A stretch of DNA of 46,188 nucleotides, from NCBI GenBank assembly GCA_944393745.1, contig CALYBD010000018.1:1-46188 (forward strand), read 5' to 3'. This DNA comes from an uncultured Alphaproteobacteria bacterium. GTDB lineage: Bacteria > Pseudomonadota > Alphaproteobacteria > CAAGCB01 > CAG-977. How positions within the stretch are numbered: the stretch's first letter is position 1; every line of letters starts with the position of its first letter. Both the position numbers and the translations under genes were made by a program. This document shows, in pieces, positions 17,093 through 25,832 of the stretch. The notes under the pieces are model-generated. The model was not told the DNA's origin, did no database searches, and saw only the letters and a list, made by a program, of their open reading frames with translations.

Positions 17093-19747
17093 TTTTTTTT
17101 CTTTTAGCTTTTGGCGGATAATCATAACGATTTTGAAAAATTCCGAAGCTATGATGACCGTCGCGGAAAGGCCGATGATTTTCAACCACATTTCCGGCGG
17201 TAACGGAACCGTTCCGAAAACATAACCGCCGTACTGGCTGATCACGTACTGCAGCAGGAATGTCGCCACAAAAGCAATCAGCATCAGTTTGTTGTCAAAG
17301 AAATGTCTGAAGATGCTTTCGTGTGTCAGTTCCCGGCAGGAAAAAGCGTTCATCAGCTGGAACATGACAAACAACGTAAACAAAATTGTTCTGTTTTGTT
17401 CCGGCGTTCCGCCCAGAATATTATGTGATGTTTGCAGCATGAAAATAACGGAAATAAACAAGCCGCTGAAGATAATGCGCGCCAGCATTTCCTTTGTAAC
17501 AATGCTTGCATCGCGGGCTGTGGGCTTGTTGTCCATCAGCGAACTGCGGATCGGTTCCAGACTGAGCGTTAAAGCCGGAGGACCGTCCATGATTAAATTG
17601 ACCCACAACAATTGCAGCGCGGTAAACGGTGTCGGAAAACCGGCCAGCAAAGAAACCAGCACCACAATGACCGAAGACAGATTAACGGTCAGCTGGAACA
17701 AAAGAAAACGCTGGAAGTTTTCATAAATACCGCGTCCCCACTGAATGGCCTTGACAATTGTTGAAAACGAATCGTCCAGCAAAACGACATCGCTGGCTTC
17801 TTTGGAAACTTCCGTTCCCGATATTCCCATAGCCAAGCCGATATCCGCATTTTTAATCGCGGGAGCGTCATTAATACCGTCCCCCGTAACGGCCACTACG
17901 CATTTCATTGCTTTTAATGCTTTTACAACGCGCATTTTAATAACGGGCGTGCTGCGGGCAATAACACGTATCTTCGGCAGCAGATCGGATAATTCCTGTT
18001 CGCTTAAAGCATCAATGTCCTTTGCTTCCAAGGCAATATGATTTTCATCAAGCAAAGAGAGTTCGTTTGCAATTGCTTTTGCCGTAACAATGTTGTCACC
18101 CGTCAGCATCTTGACATCAATGCCGGCTTTACGGCAGTTGCGGACGGCTTCGAAAACTTCTTTGCGTAACGGATCGGCAATAGCGGTAAATCCGTCAAAA
18201 GTCAGATCGCTTTCAACTGTTTGCCTGCCGGTTTCAAAATCTGGGCAGGAATCCATTTCTTTATGCGCAAAACCGATAACACGGCATGCCTGTTCCTGAA
18301 AAGAAGTAATCTGTTGTTCGTATTTCCGACGTTCGGCGTCAGCCATGGAACACATGGACAGGATTTTTTCGGGACTTCCTTTGGTATAAACGGTATAGCC
18401 GTCGTCGCTGCGCACAATCGTTGTCATGTTCTTTGTTTCTGATGAAAACGGATAAACATGAGCGATGCCGAAAGATTTCCGAATTTGCAGGTAATCTTTT
18501 CCGGCTTTGTCCGCCGCCACCAACAAAGCGCATTCAGTCGGATTGCCGATAAAAGTATAACTGTTGTTTTCGATCGTAATGTCCGCCGTGGAATTTAAAC
18601 TGAAATTTTGCAACAGATTTTTATCGGTAACGTCCTGCGGTAGCTTTAATTCGCCGTGTTCGCAAACCTGGCGGACGGTCATTCTGTTTTCCGTCAGCGT
18701 TCCCGTTTTATCCGAACAAATCACGTTGATGCAGCCGATTGTTTCACAGGCAATCATCTTTTTGACCAAAGCATTTTCTTTGGACATTTTAATGATATTG
18801 ATTGCCAGGCAGATTGCTACCGTTGTCGGCAATCCTTCAGGCACGGCCGCAACGATCAGAACAATACTGGTGATAAAGGCTTCCGATATATTGCCAAGAT
18901 CGGCCGTTCCGGCGGAAATAAACATTCCCAGCTGAATTAAAAAAGCCAATGCCGCCATCGAAATGCCCCAAACGGCAATGACACTGCCCAAATGAGCCAG
19001 TTTTTCCTGCAACGGCGTCAGGCTTTTTTCCGTGGACGAGAGCTCTTTTGCAATCTGTCCGAATTCCGTTTCGTTACCGACAGCCGTAACGATCATCGTG
19101 CCGGATCCGGCCGTCACAAATGTCCCCGAATAAAGCATGTTTGTCCGATCGGCCAGCGGTGTTTGCGGGTCTGAAAAAACAGCATCGGCGTCTTTTTTGA
19201 CGGCTTCGCTTTCACCGGTTAAAGAGGCTTCCTCCACCCGCAAATCAATGCTTTCCAACAAACGGCCATCGGCAGGGACTTTAGCCCCTGTTGCCAGACA
19301 GACAATATCACCGACAACGATGTCTTTTTGGCCGATCAGGCGAATTTTTCCGTTCCTGAGGACTTTGGCGGGAATGTCGTCCTTCATTTTATTAAGGGCT
19401 TCAAAGGCTTTTGCGCTTTTTCCTTCCATAATCAGGGAAATGGCGACCGAAAGGAAAATAGCGACAATAATACCGACGCATTCAATGTATTCCGTTTCTT
19501 CACCGCTCAGACCGCGGGCGTAATTGACGCCGAAAGCGATAATCGCCGCAATAACCAACATCAAAACCATCGGTTCCGTCAGGTTGTCCCATATCTTTTT
19601 TAACAAAGATTCCTGAGGCGGGCGGGAAAGTTGGTTGATACCGAACCGCACAGCATTGTCAACGGCCTGTTCTTCGGATAAACCTTTTTGTTCCGAAACG
19701 CCCAGATCGTCTAAAACCTGCTGTTTAGTCTTTGTAAAAGCGTCCAT
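17090..19747 (-). CDS. P-type cation ATPase (Ca2+/Mn2+ type), probable Mn2+ exporter
   Basis: An 885-aa P2-type ATPase that pumps divalent cations across the inner membrane. Motifs in order: actuator Thr-Gly-Glu-Ser at 177-180, Pro-Glu-Gly-Leu-Pro in TM4 at 303-307, phosphorylated Asp346 in Asp-Lys-Thr-Gly-Thr, and Thr-Gly-Asp-Gly-Ile-Asn-Asp-Ala-Pro at 621-629. TM6 has Asn-Leu-Ile-Met-Asp, the single-site pattern of SPCA/PMCA pumps that carry Ca2+ or Mn2+. The start chosen is ATG 19747, with AGAGG eight bases upstream; the frame extends to 19786 into the terminator stem. A Mn2+-type riboswitch lies directly upstream, which argues for manganese export as in Lactococcus YoaB; calcium export remains possible. 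Confidence 0.9.
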   Translation of the reverse strand: MDAFTKTKQQVLDDLGVSEQKGLSEEQAVDNAVRFGINQLSRPPQESLLKKIWDNLTEPMVLMLVIAAIIAFGVNYARGLSGEETEYIECVGIIVAIFLSVAISLIMEGKSAKAFEALNKMKDDIPAKVLRNGKIRLIGQKDIVVGDIVCLATGAKVPADGRLLESIDLRVEEASLTGESEAVKKDADAVFSDPQTPLADRTNMLYSGTFVTAGSGTMIVTAVGNETEFGQIAKELSSTEKSLTPLQEKLAHLGSVIAVWGISMAALAFLIQLGMFISAGTADLGNISEAFITSIVLIVAAVPEGLPTTVAICLAINIIKMSKENALVKKMIACETIGCINVICSDKTGTLTENRMTVRQVCEHGELKLPQDVTDKNLLQNFSLNSTADITIENNSYTFIGNPTECALLVAADKAGKDYLQIRKSFGIAHVYPFSSETKNMTTIVRSDDGYTVYTKGSPEKILSMCSMADAERRKYEQQITSFQEQACRVIGFAHKEMDSCPDFETGRQTVESDLTFDGFTAIADPLRKEVFEAVRNCRKAGIDVKMLTGDNIVTAKAIANELSLLDENHIALEAKDIDALSEQELSDLLPKIRVIARSTPVIKMRVVKALKAMKCVVAVTGDGINDAPAIKNADIGLAMGISGTEVSKEASDVVLLDDSFSTIVKAIQWGRGIYENFQRFLLFQLTVNLSSVIVVLVSLLAGFPTPFTALQLLWVNLIMDGPPALTLSLEPIRSSLMDNKPTARDASIVTKEMLARIIFSGLFISVIFMLQTSHNILGGTPEQNRTILFTLFVMFQLMNAFSCRELTHESIFRHFFDNKLMLIAFVATFLLQYVISQYGGYVFGTVPLPPEMWLKIIGLSATVIIASEFFKIVMIIRQKLKEKK

Positions 19748-19770
19748 CAGTAATACCTCTTTTAACGTTT

Positions 19771-19824
19771 TAAAAAAAAGACTCATGTACGAACTGAAAA
19801 AAGTTCAGTCTGTACATGAGTCTT
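19771..19824 (-). terminator. Intrinsic terminator of the riboswitch expression platform
   Basis: A long hairpin: AAGACTCATGTAC at the 5' side pairs with GTACATGAGTCTT, with a small internal loop and an inner CTGAA/TTCAG stem, followed on the minus strand by eight T. It lies between the aptamer and the ATPase ribosome site. Its 5' arm includes the CTCATG that also closes aptamer stem P1. Confidence 0.85.
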
Positions 19825-19905
19825 GTTCTTTAAGACAAGCCAGGCCGGCATTACGGCCACGATGTTGACTTGTCACACACGGTGTGTGCAAACTACTCCC
19901 TCATG
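19815..19905 (-). ncRNA. yybP-ykoY family (Mn2+) riboswitch aptamer
   Basis: On the minus strand the transcript reads CATGAG, GGGAGTAG, a short ACACACGGTGTGT hairpin arm, GTCAACATC, then a GGCC...GGCC stem, and closes with CTCATG. The GGGAGUAG and CAACAU elements in this order are the conserved metal-site loops of the yybP-ykoY family. P1 is CATGAG (19900-19905) with CTCATG (19815-19820). The same CTCATG is needed for the terminator arm, so a metal-stabilised P1 would prevent termination: an ON switch. It controls the P-type ATPase gene, a known target class. Confidence 0.85.
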
Positions 19906-19915
19906 GGACACGTTG

Positions 19916-19945
19916 ATATTAAGATGTCTTTTTAATCAAAGTCAA
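19916..19945 (-). promoter_or_regulatory. Sigma-70 type promoter of the riboswitch-ATPase transcript
   Basis: Minus-strand TTGACT (19940-19945), 18-base spacer, TATA-like TAATAT (19916-19921). The start would fall near 19909, a few bases before P1 of the aptamer, exactly where a riboswitch leader should begin. Confidence 0.8.
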
Positions 19946-20002
19946 GTAAAAAGACATTATCAAAAAGAAAGAAAATTTTTGGAAATTTTGTCTAAAACAC
20001 TG

Positions 20003-20032
20003 TTGACTTTTGGGGATTTTCTTTGTTATTGT
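20003..20032 (+). promoter_or_regulatory. Sigma-70 type promoter of the 836-aa protein gene
   Basis: TTGACT at 20003-20008, an 18-base spacer and TATTGT at 20027-20032, about 33 bases ahead of the ATG at 20065. An AAGGGG ribosome site follows at about 20052. Confidence 0.65.
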
Positions 20033-20064
20033 ATTTATAGTAATGACGAACAAGGGGTTGTTTT

Positions 20065-22575
20065 ATGAAACATGATCATTTAATGCGTTTTTCCGAATTA
20101 CCGGTCTCTTTTAAAGAAAATTCCAACAGAACCGCTCAAAAACGGAACTTTGCCGTCCAGATTAATGCCGCAATGGCGTTGACCGGACCGAACCACGGCA
20201 AAGACGGCAAAGATGATTACAGAACAAAAGAAGAAAAAATCGCGGCACTGGACAAGATTGTTTCTCAGGGCCAGGCGGATTTGGATTCCAGTCAGATGAT
20301 GGCTTTGTTTTCGGCCTATCGTGACTTGAACGCTTTTGACAGAATGATCTCCTTGTATCAGAATGCGGAAAACGAAGATTTTAAAAAAGCGCCGATGGTT
20401 CGTGAACAACTGGCCGTTGCTTATCGCAAAGTACCGCGCGGCAAAGATCCGAAGGCTCAGACAAAACTGATTGATAAAATGTGGGATTATCATCAGTCCA
20501 TGAACCTTTGCTTGGGATTGATTGATGAAGGGTACGGCAACGGTGTGTCTTATGAAAATATCGGCCGTTGTCTGCGCTATATCGCCGAAAAAACGGAAAT
20601 GAAAGACAAATCAGCCGAAAGCCGCCGGAAAACCGAACTGCTGACGGATTCTGTTGCTCGGCTGGAATCGGGGTTCATGGCGACGTTGGAATCTTCCGTC
20701 GGTATTCAGGCCGTTCACGGCAACATTATTCTGGGAAATACCGATAAAGCCAAAGAAACGGCAAAAGTCGTTTATCTGGCGGCGTTGCGTGACGGGGCAG
20801 AAGAATCAAACGATTATTTCTGTGTTTCAGCGGCTTTGCAGGCAGCTTGCGTCGCCGGTGAAAACAAAGACGTGATTGATCATTTGTACAATCGTTTGGA
20901 AAACAGCTTGCGTTATCAGTGGGAACTGGACGATATTTCCCGAGATATGGCCCGAATATCCCAATCTATGCCGAACGAACAGGTTACGGCAATCTGCAAC
21001 CGTCTGGAAGGATTGAAAAAAACAGCCATTCCTCAGGAAGACGAAAAGGGCAGAAAAACAGACGCGATCGTTTTCTCGCACCAATTAAACAAAGATCGTT
21101 ATATGACGGAAGATCCCAAATTGCAGGCTGTTTTGGATCACAGCTATTCTTATCGCGGTTGCGGATCGGCATTCCGCGGTACCAACCGGGTCGGCGGAAA
21201 TATGGCGTTCGGCGGACAGTTGCCGGATCATACGGTGTCCAGAAAAGATCTGCGGCTGTTTACCGGAGTGGTTAAAATGACTCCGGCAGATCTGGGAATT
21301 GAATTTAAAGAACCGATTCCCGGTGTTGATATGGCCAGACTGATTTCTTCACCGTTGACGGATATTAAAGATCCCGAACTGTTTATGTGCGTGACCGATA
21401 AATTTATCCGTCAGACTTTTACAACGGAACATTTTGCCGGCAGCGATCTGCATATGGAAAATAATGCGCTGGCTAAAGAAAAAGTTCTTAACGGAAAAAA
21501 TGAAATCGAATACGAATCCCGTTATGACGCAACGGTTAAATCCGTGTTGCGCGCCTGCGGAAAAAAAATTAAAGACAAAGACAAAAACGTTGATACCAGA
21601 ACAAATATCTCGGCCATTTTTGCTTTGGGAATGGGGGATTGCCGTCATCATGCACAGGTTAAACAAATTATGTTTGACATGTGGCAAAAGCAGCAGATGA
21701 ACGATTGCCTGAGCGATATGTATTATGCGGCATGGCAGGGAAAAACCGTTGATACGAAAGGGCCGCAGGCACAAAAGTTTTTCGATATCCTGGACACGGA
21801 ACTGCGCACGGCCGATGTCGAAGTCAGAATGCCGGTCGTAATGCATCAGGAAGAAAAAAAGAAATGGCATAACGATACGGACTATACCATACTGAAAGAT
21901 CAAGACGGCAAACCGATTATGGTGGATAAACTGTATTCCCCCGTAATGACCGAAGACGGAAAATATCTTGTTGATGAAACACAAAAAATGCACAACCTGG
22001 AAGAACATACTTTATGTTGGCTGATCAAAAAAGACCGGGACGGAAATTTAACGCAATTCGGTCTGCGGGACGCTTTTTATCAGGACTTGCATTACGATTG
22101 GGGACATCAGAATGTTGATATATCCGAAATCAAAGTCGTCAACGGGAAACCGGAAATTCCGGCTGGACATATCCCCGGCGAAAAAACATCAACGGGAAAA
22201 CCGATCGCGGTTTACCAGGGGCCCGCGGTTTACAACAGCGGGAAAAGGGATACCGTCGTTTCGAACAGTATCGGACGCGATGTCTGTCTGGTCGGCATAC
22301 CGCTGGACGGATTTGCCACACCGGCAGATTTCGTTAAAATGATCAAAGATCGGGACGGTATGGCCGATATTATGCAAAACGTTTTGTTGAAAGATCCGGA
22401 AAATCATCATTGGAAAGCATGGCGTCCCGAAAAAAAATCATCGCTGCATAAGAATATTTGCGGGCAGGAAGCCTCTTCTGCATCAAAAGCTGCAGACGAA
22501 AAACAGCAGCAAACGGAACAGGCCGTGAAACAAGGCATCTTTAACAAAAAAATGACACAAAACAAAGGGAAATAA
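20065..22575 (+). CDS. Large protein with helical-repeat N-terminus and transglutaminase-like C-terminus
   Basis: An 836-aa cytoplasmic protein, no signal peptide or membrane segment. Residues about 55-315 form TPR-like helical pairs that resemble the DUF4071 (MAP3K TRAFs-binding-like) domain. A central Gly-rich stretch (about 362-385) is unassigned. In the C-terminal half, Met-Gly-Asp-Cys526-Arg-His-His-Ala begins a helix in transglutaminase fashion, with His648 (Glu-Glu-His-Thr) and Asp669 (Leu-Arg-Asp-Ala) as candidates for the remaining triad. The last 50 residues are Gln/Lys/Ala-rich and probably disordered. Possible activities are a protease or a protein cross-linking or deamidating enzyme. 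It is followed after one base by a zinc-ribbon gene. Both domain assignments are by eye. Confidence 0.7.
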   Translation: MKHDHLMRFSELPVSFKENSNRTAQKRNFAVQINAAMALTGPNHGKDGKDDYRTKEEKIAALDKIVSQGQADLDSSQMMALFSAYRDLNAFDRMISLYQNAENEDFKKAPMVREQLAVAYRKVPRGKDPKAQTKLIDKMWDYHQSMNLCLGLIDEGYGNGVSYENIGRCLRYIAEKTEMKDKSAESRRKTELLTDSVARLESGFMATLESSVGIQAVHGNIILGNTDKAKETAKVVYLAALRDGAEESNDYFCVSAALQAACVAGENKDVIDHLYNRLENSLRYQWELDDISRDMARISQSMPNEQVTAICNRLEGLKKTAIPQEDEKGRKTDAIVFSHQLNKDRYMTEDPKLQAVLDHSYSYRGCGSAFRGTNRVGGNMAFGGQLPDHTVSRKDLRLFTGVVKMTPADLGIEFKEPIPGVDMARLISSPLTDIKDPELFMCVTDKFIRQTFTTEHFAGSDLHMENNALAKEKVLNGKNEIEYESRYDATVKSVLRACGKKIKDKDKNVDTRTNISAIFALGMGDCRHHAQVKQIMFDMWQKQQMNDCLSDMYYAAWQGKTVDTKGPQAQKFFDILDTELRTADVEVRMPVVMHQEEKKKWHNDTDYTILKDQDGKPIMVDKLYSPVMTEDGKYLVDETQKMHNLEEHTLCWLIKKDRDGNLTQFGLRDAFYQDLHYDWGHQNVDISEIKVVNGKPEIPAGHIPGEKTSTGKPIAVYQGPAVYNSGKRDTVVSNSIGRDVCLVGIPLDGFATPADFVKMIKDRDGMADIMQNVLLKDPENHHWKAWRPEKKSSLHKNICGQEASSASKAADEKQQQTEQAVKQGIFNKKMTQNKGK

Positions 22576-22576
22576 A

Positions 22577-22759
22577 ATGAAAGAAGTTGTTTATGAAGTC
22601 ATTTGCCCGCATTGCCATAAAAGAAACAAAGTCTATGTTCTTTTAAGTGATGATTTTAATGAAAAAGAAGAGTTTCATTGCGATTTTTGCGGATTGGAAA
22701 TCGGCGCTGTTTCTGCGGCGGAACCTCCTAGAACAGAATATGTCAGAGAGGAAGAATAA
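22577..22759 (+). CDS. Small zinc-ribbon protein
   Basis: A 60-aa protein with two knuckles, Cys-Pro-His-Cys near residue 10 and Cys-Asp-Phe-Cys near residue 35, that should bind one Zn2+. The tail is acidic. The start is one base after the stop of the 836-aa gene, so the two are co-translated and may form one functional pair. Such ribbons can act as adaptors for nucleic acid or protein; nothing more specific is visible. Confidence 0.75.
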   Translation: MKEVVYEVICPHCHKRNKVYVLLSDDFNEKEEFHCDFCGLEIGAVSAAEPPRTEYVREEE

Positions 22760-22990
22760 AATTTCTCCTGCTGCGCACTGTTGCAAAGAAACGCAAAAAT
22801 ATCCGAAGGATTAATTGCGGGCGGATTTTGGTATCCGAAAAACTGTCAAGAAGCCTCCCTTGAAGAAGATATCGAGGGGGCACGTCAAGAGCACGGAAAA
22901 TCATTGTCATAAGATAAACTGCAGATAAGGCAAAAGGGCTTTTGAAAGAACCACCCCTACGGCAAAAATTCTGCCCGAGAAAACAGGGAA
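22760..22990. other. Non-coding stretch, possibly holding a structured RNA
   Basis: No credible gene on either strand; plus-strand frames are interrupted quickly. Two features suggest structure: ATTTCTC at about 22760-22766 could pair with GAGAAAAC near 22977, and a CCTCCC arm at about 22855 faces GAGGGGG near 22874. The span of about 220 bases ends in a strong terminator. It does not match any RNA family I can name with confidence; a decayed gene is the alternative. Confidence 0.25.
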
Positions 22991-22993
22991 TAA

Positions 22994-23020
22994 AAAAAAG
23001 CGTCGTTCAGGCGCTTTTTT
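22994..23020. terminator. Rho-independent terminator
   Basis: AAAAAAGCG, a nine-base loop and CGCTTTTTT form a hairpin with T-runs in both directions, closing the transcript of the 836-aa/zinc-ribbon genes or of a putative RNA. The 260 bases that follow are AT-rich and hold no gene I can support. Confidence 0.75.
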
Positions 23021-23282
23021 GTTTTTTATTCTTTAAAGAGCTTTTTTGGAAAAGAGGTCTGGTTTATACGGATCGTTTTTGCCTCAACAAAAGATCGTTT
23101 GGAAAAAACAAGAATAATCCGCTTTTATTTTTAGCAAAAAAGCAAAACAGGGCAAAATCGGTGAAAAAAAGAATTTTTATCTGATACACTCTTACCGAAT
23201 TTTGTGGTGTGTTTTTATGTTTGTAAATCTTTTTGTTTTTAACGACTCGGCAAAAAAAGTAAAAAAAGTGTAAAAAAATCTG

Positions 23283-23310
23283 TTGAATGAGATTCAATAT
23301 ATTGTATCTT
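23283..23310 (+). promoter_or_regulatory. Probable promoter of the TolC-SPOR gene
   Basis: TTGAAT at 23283-23288, a 16-base spacer and TATCTT at 23305-23310. The spacer contains an ATTCAATATATTG AT-rich imperfect palindrome. The start would lie near 23317, upstream of both possible ATG codons. Confidence 0.45.
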
Positions 23311-23372
23311 AGTAAAATAAAGATCCGTCTTTTTTGATAATGAACGCTTTCGCAAGCCAGGGATTGTATTTG

Positions 23373-25355
23373 ATGTCTTTTTTTAAACCGCGTTTTCAGG
23401 GATATAAAGTATTTCTTTGTCCGGTATTGTTTTCTTTGTTAACGGTTTCCTGCGCAATTCAGACAGAACCGACAACCCTGGGGGAAAGGGCTGCCCGCGC
23501 TTCGGTTGACAAGGCGGCTTTGTTCGGCGGTCAGGAAGAAATCATTAAACCGATTACTTTATATGAAGCCATTGCCAGAGCAATTAAATATAACTCCGAT
23601 CAAAAAGTGGCGTTAATGGAACAGGTGGTGGCTTACGGTATTGCGGACGAAGCGTCATCAATTGATCTGTTGCCGCAATTGGCGGCCAGCGGCGGTTTTT
23701 CGACGCGTTCAAACCAATTGGCCGTTTCCGCCGATTCTGTTGAAACCGGTCGACAAACACTGGAAGAATCCTATATCGAAGACAAATCGGTTCGCGGTGC
23801 ACAGTTGCAGGTCGTATATAATGTATTGGATTTCGGAATCAGTTATGTGAAAGCCAAACAGGCTTCGGACAAACGTTATGTCAGCGAAGAAATTCGACGC
23901 AAATCCGTTCAGCAGATTGTTCATGAGGTACGAACGGCTTTTTGGAAAGCGGCGGCGGCGCAAAGAATTATTGAAGATATGGGGGTTTTGATCGCGGCCG
24001 TTCAAGATGAACTGGTGCGCATCAATGCGGCGGATCTGTCAAACAAAACGACTGATCAGCTGAAGGAACAAAAAAAGCTGCTGACGGCTTTGAAAAGTTT
24101 GATGGATCTGCGCAATGACATTCTGACGGCCAAAGCCGAATTGGCCGCATTGATGAATTTGCCGCCTCAGACAGAGTTTTCTTTGGATATTCCGCCGGAT
24201 ATGGATCGGCCCAAAATCGTTAAGGATCTGGGGCAAATCGATCTGGAACATTTTGCGCTGGTTAATCGGCCGGAATTGCGTATCAATGATTACGAAGCCC
24301 GGATCGCGGCATTGGAAGCCAAAAAAGAAATGCTGCGCCTGTTCCCGGGCATTGAATTCAGCGCCGGCATTAATTATAACTCCAATTCTTATTTGAAAAA
24401 TAAAAACTGGGCTGATGCCGGTATGGGAATAACGTGGAATTTAATGACGTTATTTTCCCGGCCGCAGGCAATTCGCCGGGCGAAAAATCAGGAAGAACTG
24501 GAACGTTTGCGCCGATTGGCCATGACAATGGCGGTAATGTCGCAGGTCAATGTGGCGTATCTGCAGTTACGGCAAGCTGCAGAAGGATTCGAGGTCGCAG
24601 AGTCCCTTGATAAAGTAAATGAGAGCCTGTGGCAGAAATCTTTTATTGAAAAAAACAAAACCGCTCAAGAACGACGTGACACTTTATTTACGGCCGTGGA
24701 TCGGTTGGTATCGCATTTAAAACGTGATTTTGCCTATGCCGATTATAAAGGGGCGGAAAGCAATCTGTTCGTGGCATTGGGCGTTGATCCTTTACCGCGT
24801 TTTGTCGCGCAGGCCAATATCAGATCTATTGCCGAAACATTGGAAGATAATCTGTCCCGAAATGCTCCGCGCGGGTTTAAAGATGTATCGTATGATCGTC
24901 CGCCTTCGGACAGAGCACAACTGACGGCGTTAAGTAAAGATCAACGTGCAAAGTTGCTGGAATGGTCAGGTCTGCGCCGGGTTGATAAAAAAGAAGCACC
25001 GTTAACTCAAAGAGCCGTAAATGATCCGATCTTATTAAAAGGAGCCGTTCCTGCTTCGGTTCGACCGAAACCGCCGGTACAAAAAGCAACACAAAAAACA
25101 AATAAGGCCATTCCCGCCGGATTTAAGCTGTTGCAATTATCTTCGTTTGAACAGTTGGAAAAATCACAAACATATTGGCAGGAATTGATCGCCATAGATC
25201 CGACATTGGCGGCTTATTCACCGATTTATCGGGAAGTCTGCCTGAACGGAAAAATGCGTTTCAGAACATTTATTGCCGATACGGAAAGTCGTTTGAAAAA
25301 TATCTGCCAACGCTTGGCGGCCGAATTAAAGTCCTGCCTGATCGTTCAAAAGTAG
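23373..25355 (+). CDS. TolC-family outer membrane lipoprotein with C-terminal SPOR domain
   Basis: A 660-aa protein with a signal peptide ending in Leu-Thr-Val-Ser-Cys27, a weak lipobox, so probably a lipoprotein like OprM. Residues about 55-450 show the TolC/outer-membrane-efflux layout: a Leu-x-Glu-Ala-Ile-Ala-Arg-Ala-Ile-Lys-Tyr-Asn start and two long coiled-coil halves. Residues about 450-575 form a low-complexity link. Residues about 583-658 look like a SPOR domain, which binds denuded septal peptidoglycan: a Leu-Leu-Gln-Leu-Ser-Ser-Phe strand, a helix, Met-Arg-Phe-Arg-Thr-Phe and a final helix-strand. The ATG at 23373 has CAGGGA upstream; an ATG at 23340 is possible. No adaptor or pump gene is adjacent. 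Confidence 0.8.
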   Translation: MSFFKPRFQGYKVFLCPVLFSLLTVSCAIQTEPTTLGERAARASVDKAALFGGQEEIIKPITLYEAIARAIKYNSDQKVALMEQVVAYGIADEASSIDLLPQLAASGGFSTRSNQLAVSADSVETGRQTLEESYIEDKSVRGAQLQVVYNVLDFGISYVKAKQASDKRYVSEEIRRKSVQQIVHEVRTAFWKAAAAQRIIEDMGVLIAAVQDELVRINAADLSNKTTDQLKEQKKLLTALKSLMDLRNDILTAKAELAALMNLPPQTEFSLDIPPDMDRPKIVKDLGQIDLEHFALVNRPELRINDYEARIAALEAKKEMLRLFPGIEFSAGINYNSNSYLKNKNWADAGMGITWNLMTLFSRPQAIRRAKNQEELERLRRLAMTMAVMSQVNVAYLQLRQAAEGFEVAESLDKVNESLWQKSFIEKNKTAQERRDTLFTAVDRLVSHLKRDFAYADYKGAESNLFVALGVDPLPRFVAQANIRSIAETLEDNLSRNAPRGFKDVSYDRPPSDRAQLTALSKDQRAKLLEWSGLRRVDKKEAPLTQRAVNDPILLKGAVPASVRPKPPVQKATQKTNKAIPAGFKLLQLSSFEQLEKSQTYWQELIAIDPTLAAYSPIYREVCLNGKMRFRTFIADTESRLKNICQRLAAELKSCLIVQK

Positions 25356-25765
25356 AACAGGTTAATATTTAAAGGCATAACTTGTTCCGGATTTATACGA
25401 CAAAAGATCGTTTTATCTTTTTTAGGGAATCGGGGTATAGCGGACTATACAGAGATATAACGGGATAAAATACCGGAAAGCCTTAAATTTCGGGCGACCA
25501 TAAATTTTTCGCGGATCGTTTTAATTTTATTATGCGTTTTTAAAACTTATCAAAAAAGTCAAAACGAACTTGCGTGTTACAAAAAGACTTTATCGGCAAA
25601 ACATTTCATGCAACAGATGTTTTTGGGACAACAAGCTCGGTTATTGCAGGTGACGACACATAAAACGTTTGGCCGAACGGCTTTTTTAAGGAAAGAACAA
25701 GGCGAAGGATTTTCCTTGCAAGAAATAAGATCGCCGAAAAAAATGATCAGAATGATTTTTTGCTC
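25356..25765. other. Intergenic region after the TolC-SPOR gene
   Basis: No gene is supported here. A weak hairpin with a T-run, AAAAGAT/ATCTTTT at 25402-25421, may end the TolC-SPOR transcript. A CAAGG...CCTTG inverted repeat lies near 25700-25722. The remaining sequence is AT-rich with no recognised RNA. Confidence 0.35.
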
Positions 25766-25796
25766 TTGACTTAAACTTAACTTTAAGAATTACCCT
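25766..25796 (+). promoter_or_regulatory. Promoter with embedded operator-like inverted repeat
   Basis: TTGACT at 25766-25771 is a good -35; a poor -10 (TACCCT, about 25791) follows at 19 bases. Between them is the perfect inverted repeat CTTAAA-N6-TTTAAG at 25770-25787, overlapping the -35. A repressor dimer there would block polymerase. The ribosome site GAGGAAAG lies before the ATG at 25833. Confidence 0.5.
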
Positions 25797-25832
25797 GTTC
25801 TTATCTTGTTTAAATTTAAGTGAGGAAAGAAA

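Noticed and set aside
17289-19523. Several plus-strand frames of 60-145 codons opposite the P-type ATPase
   Set aside because: They are shadows of the ATPase reading frame, without ribosome sites or recognisable domains.
21349-22008. A 219-aa minus-strand frame inside the 836-aa gene
   Set aside because: A shadow of the large plus-strand frame, rich in Phe/Ile/His, with no start context.
22942-23184. An 80-aa plus-strand frame
   Set aside because: It runs through a terminator hairpin and is composed of low-complexity Lys/Phe codons from AT-rich DNA; no ribosome site or motif.
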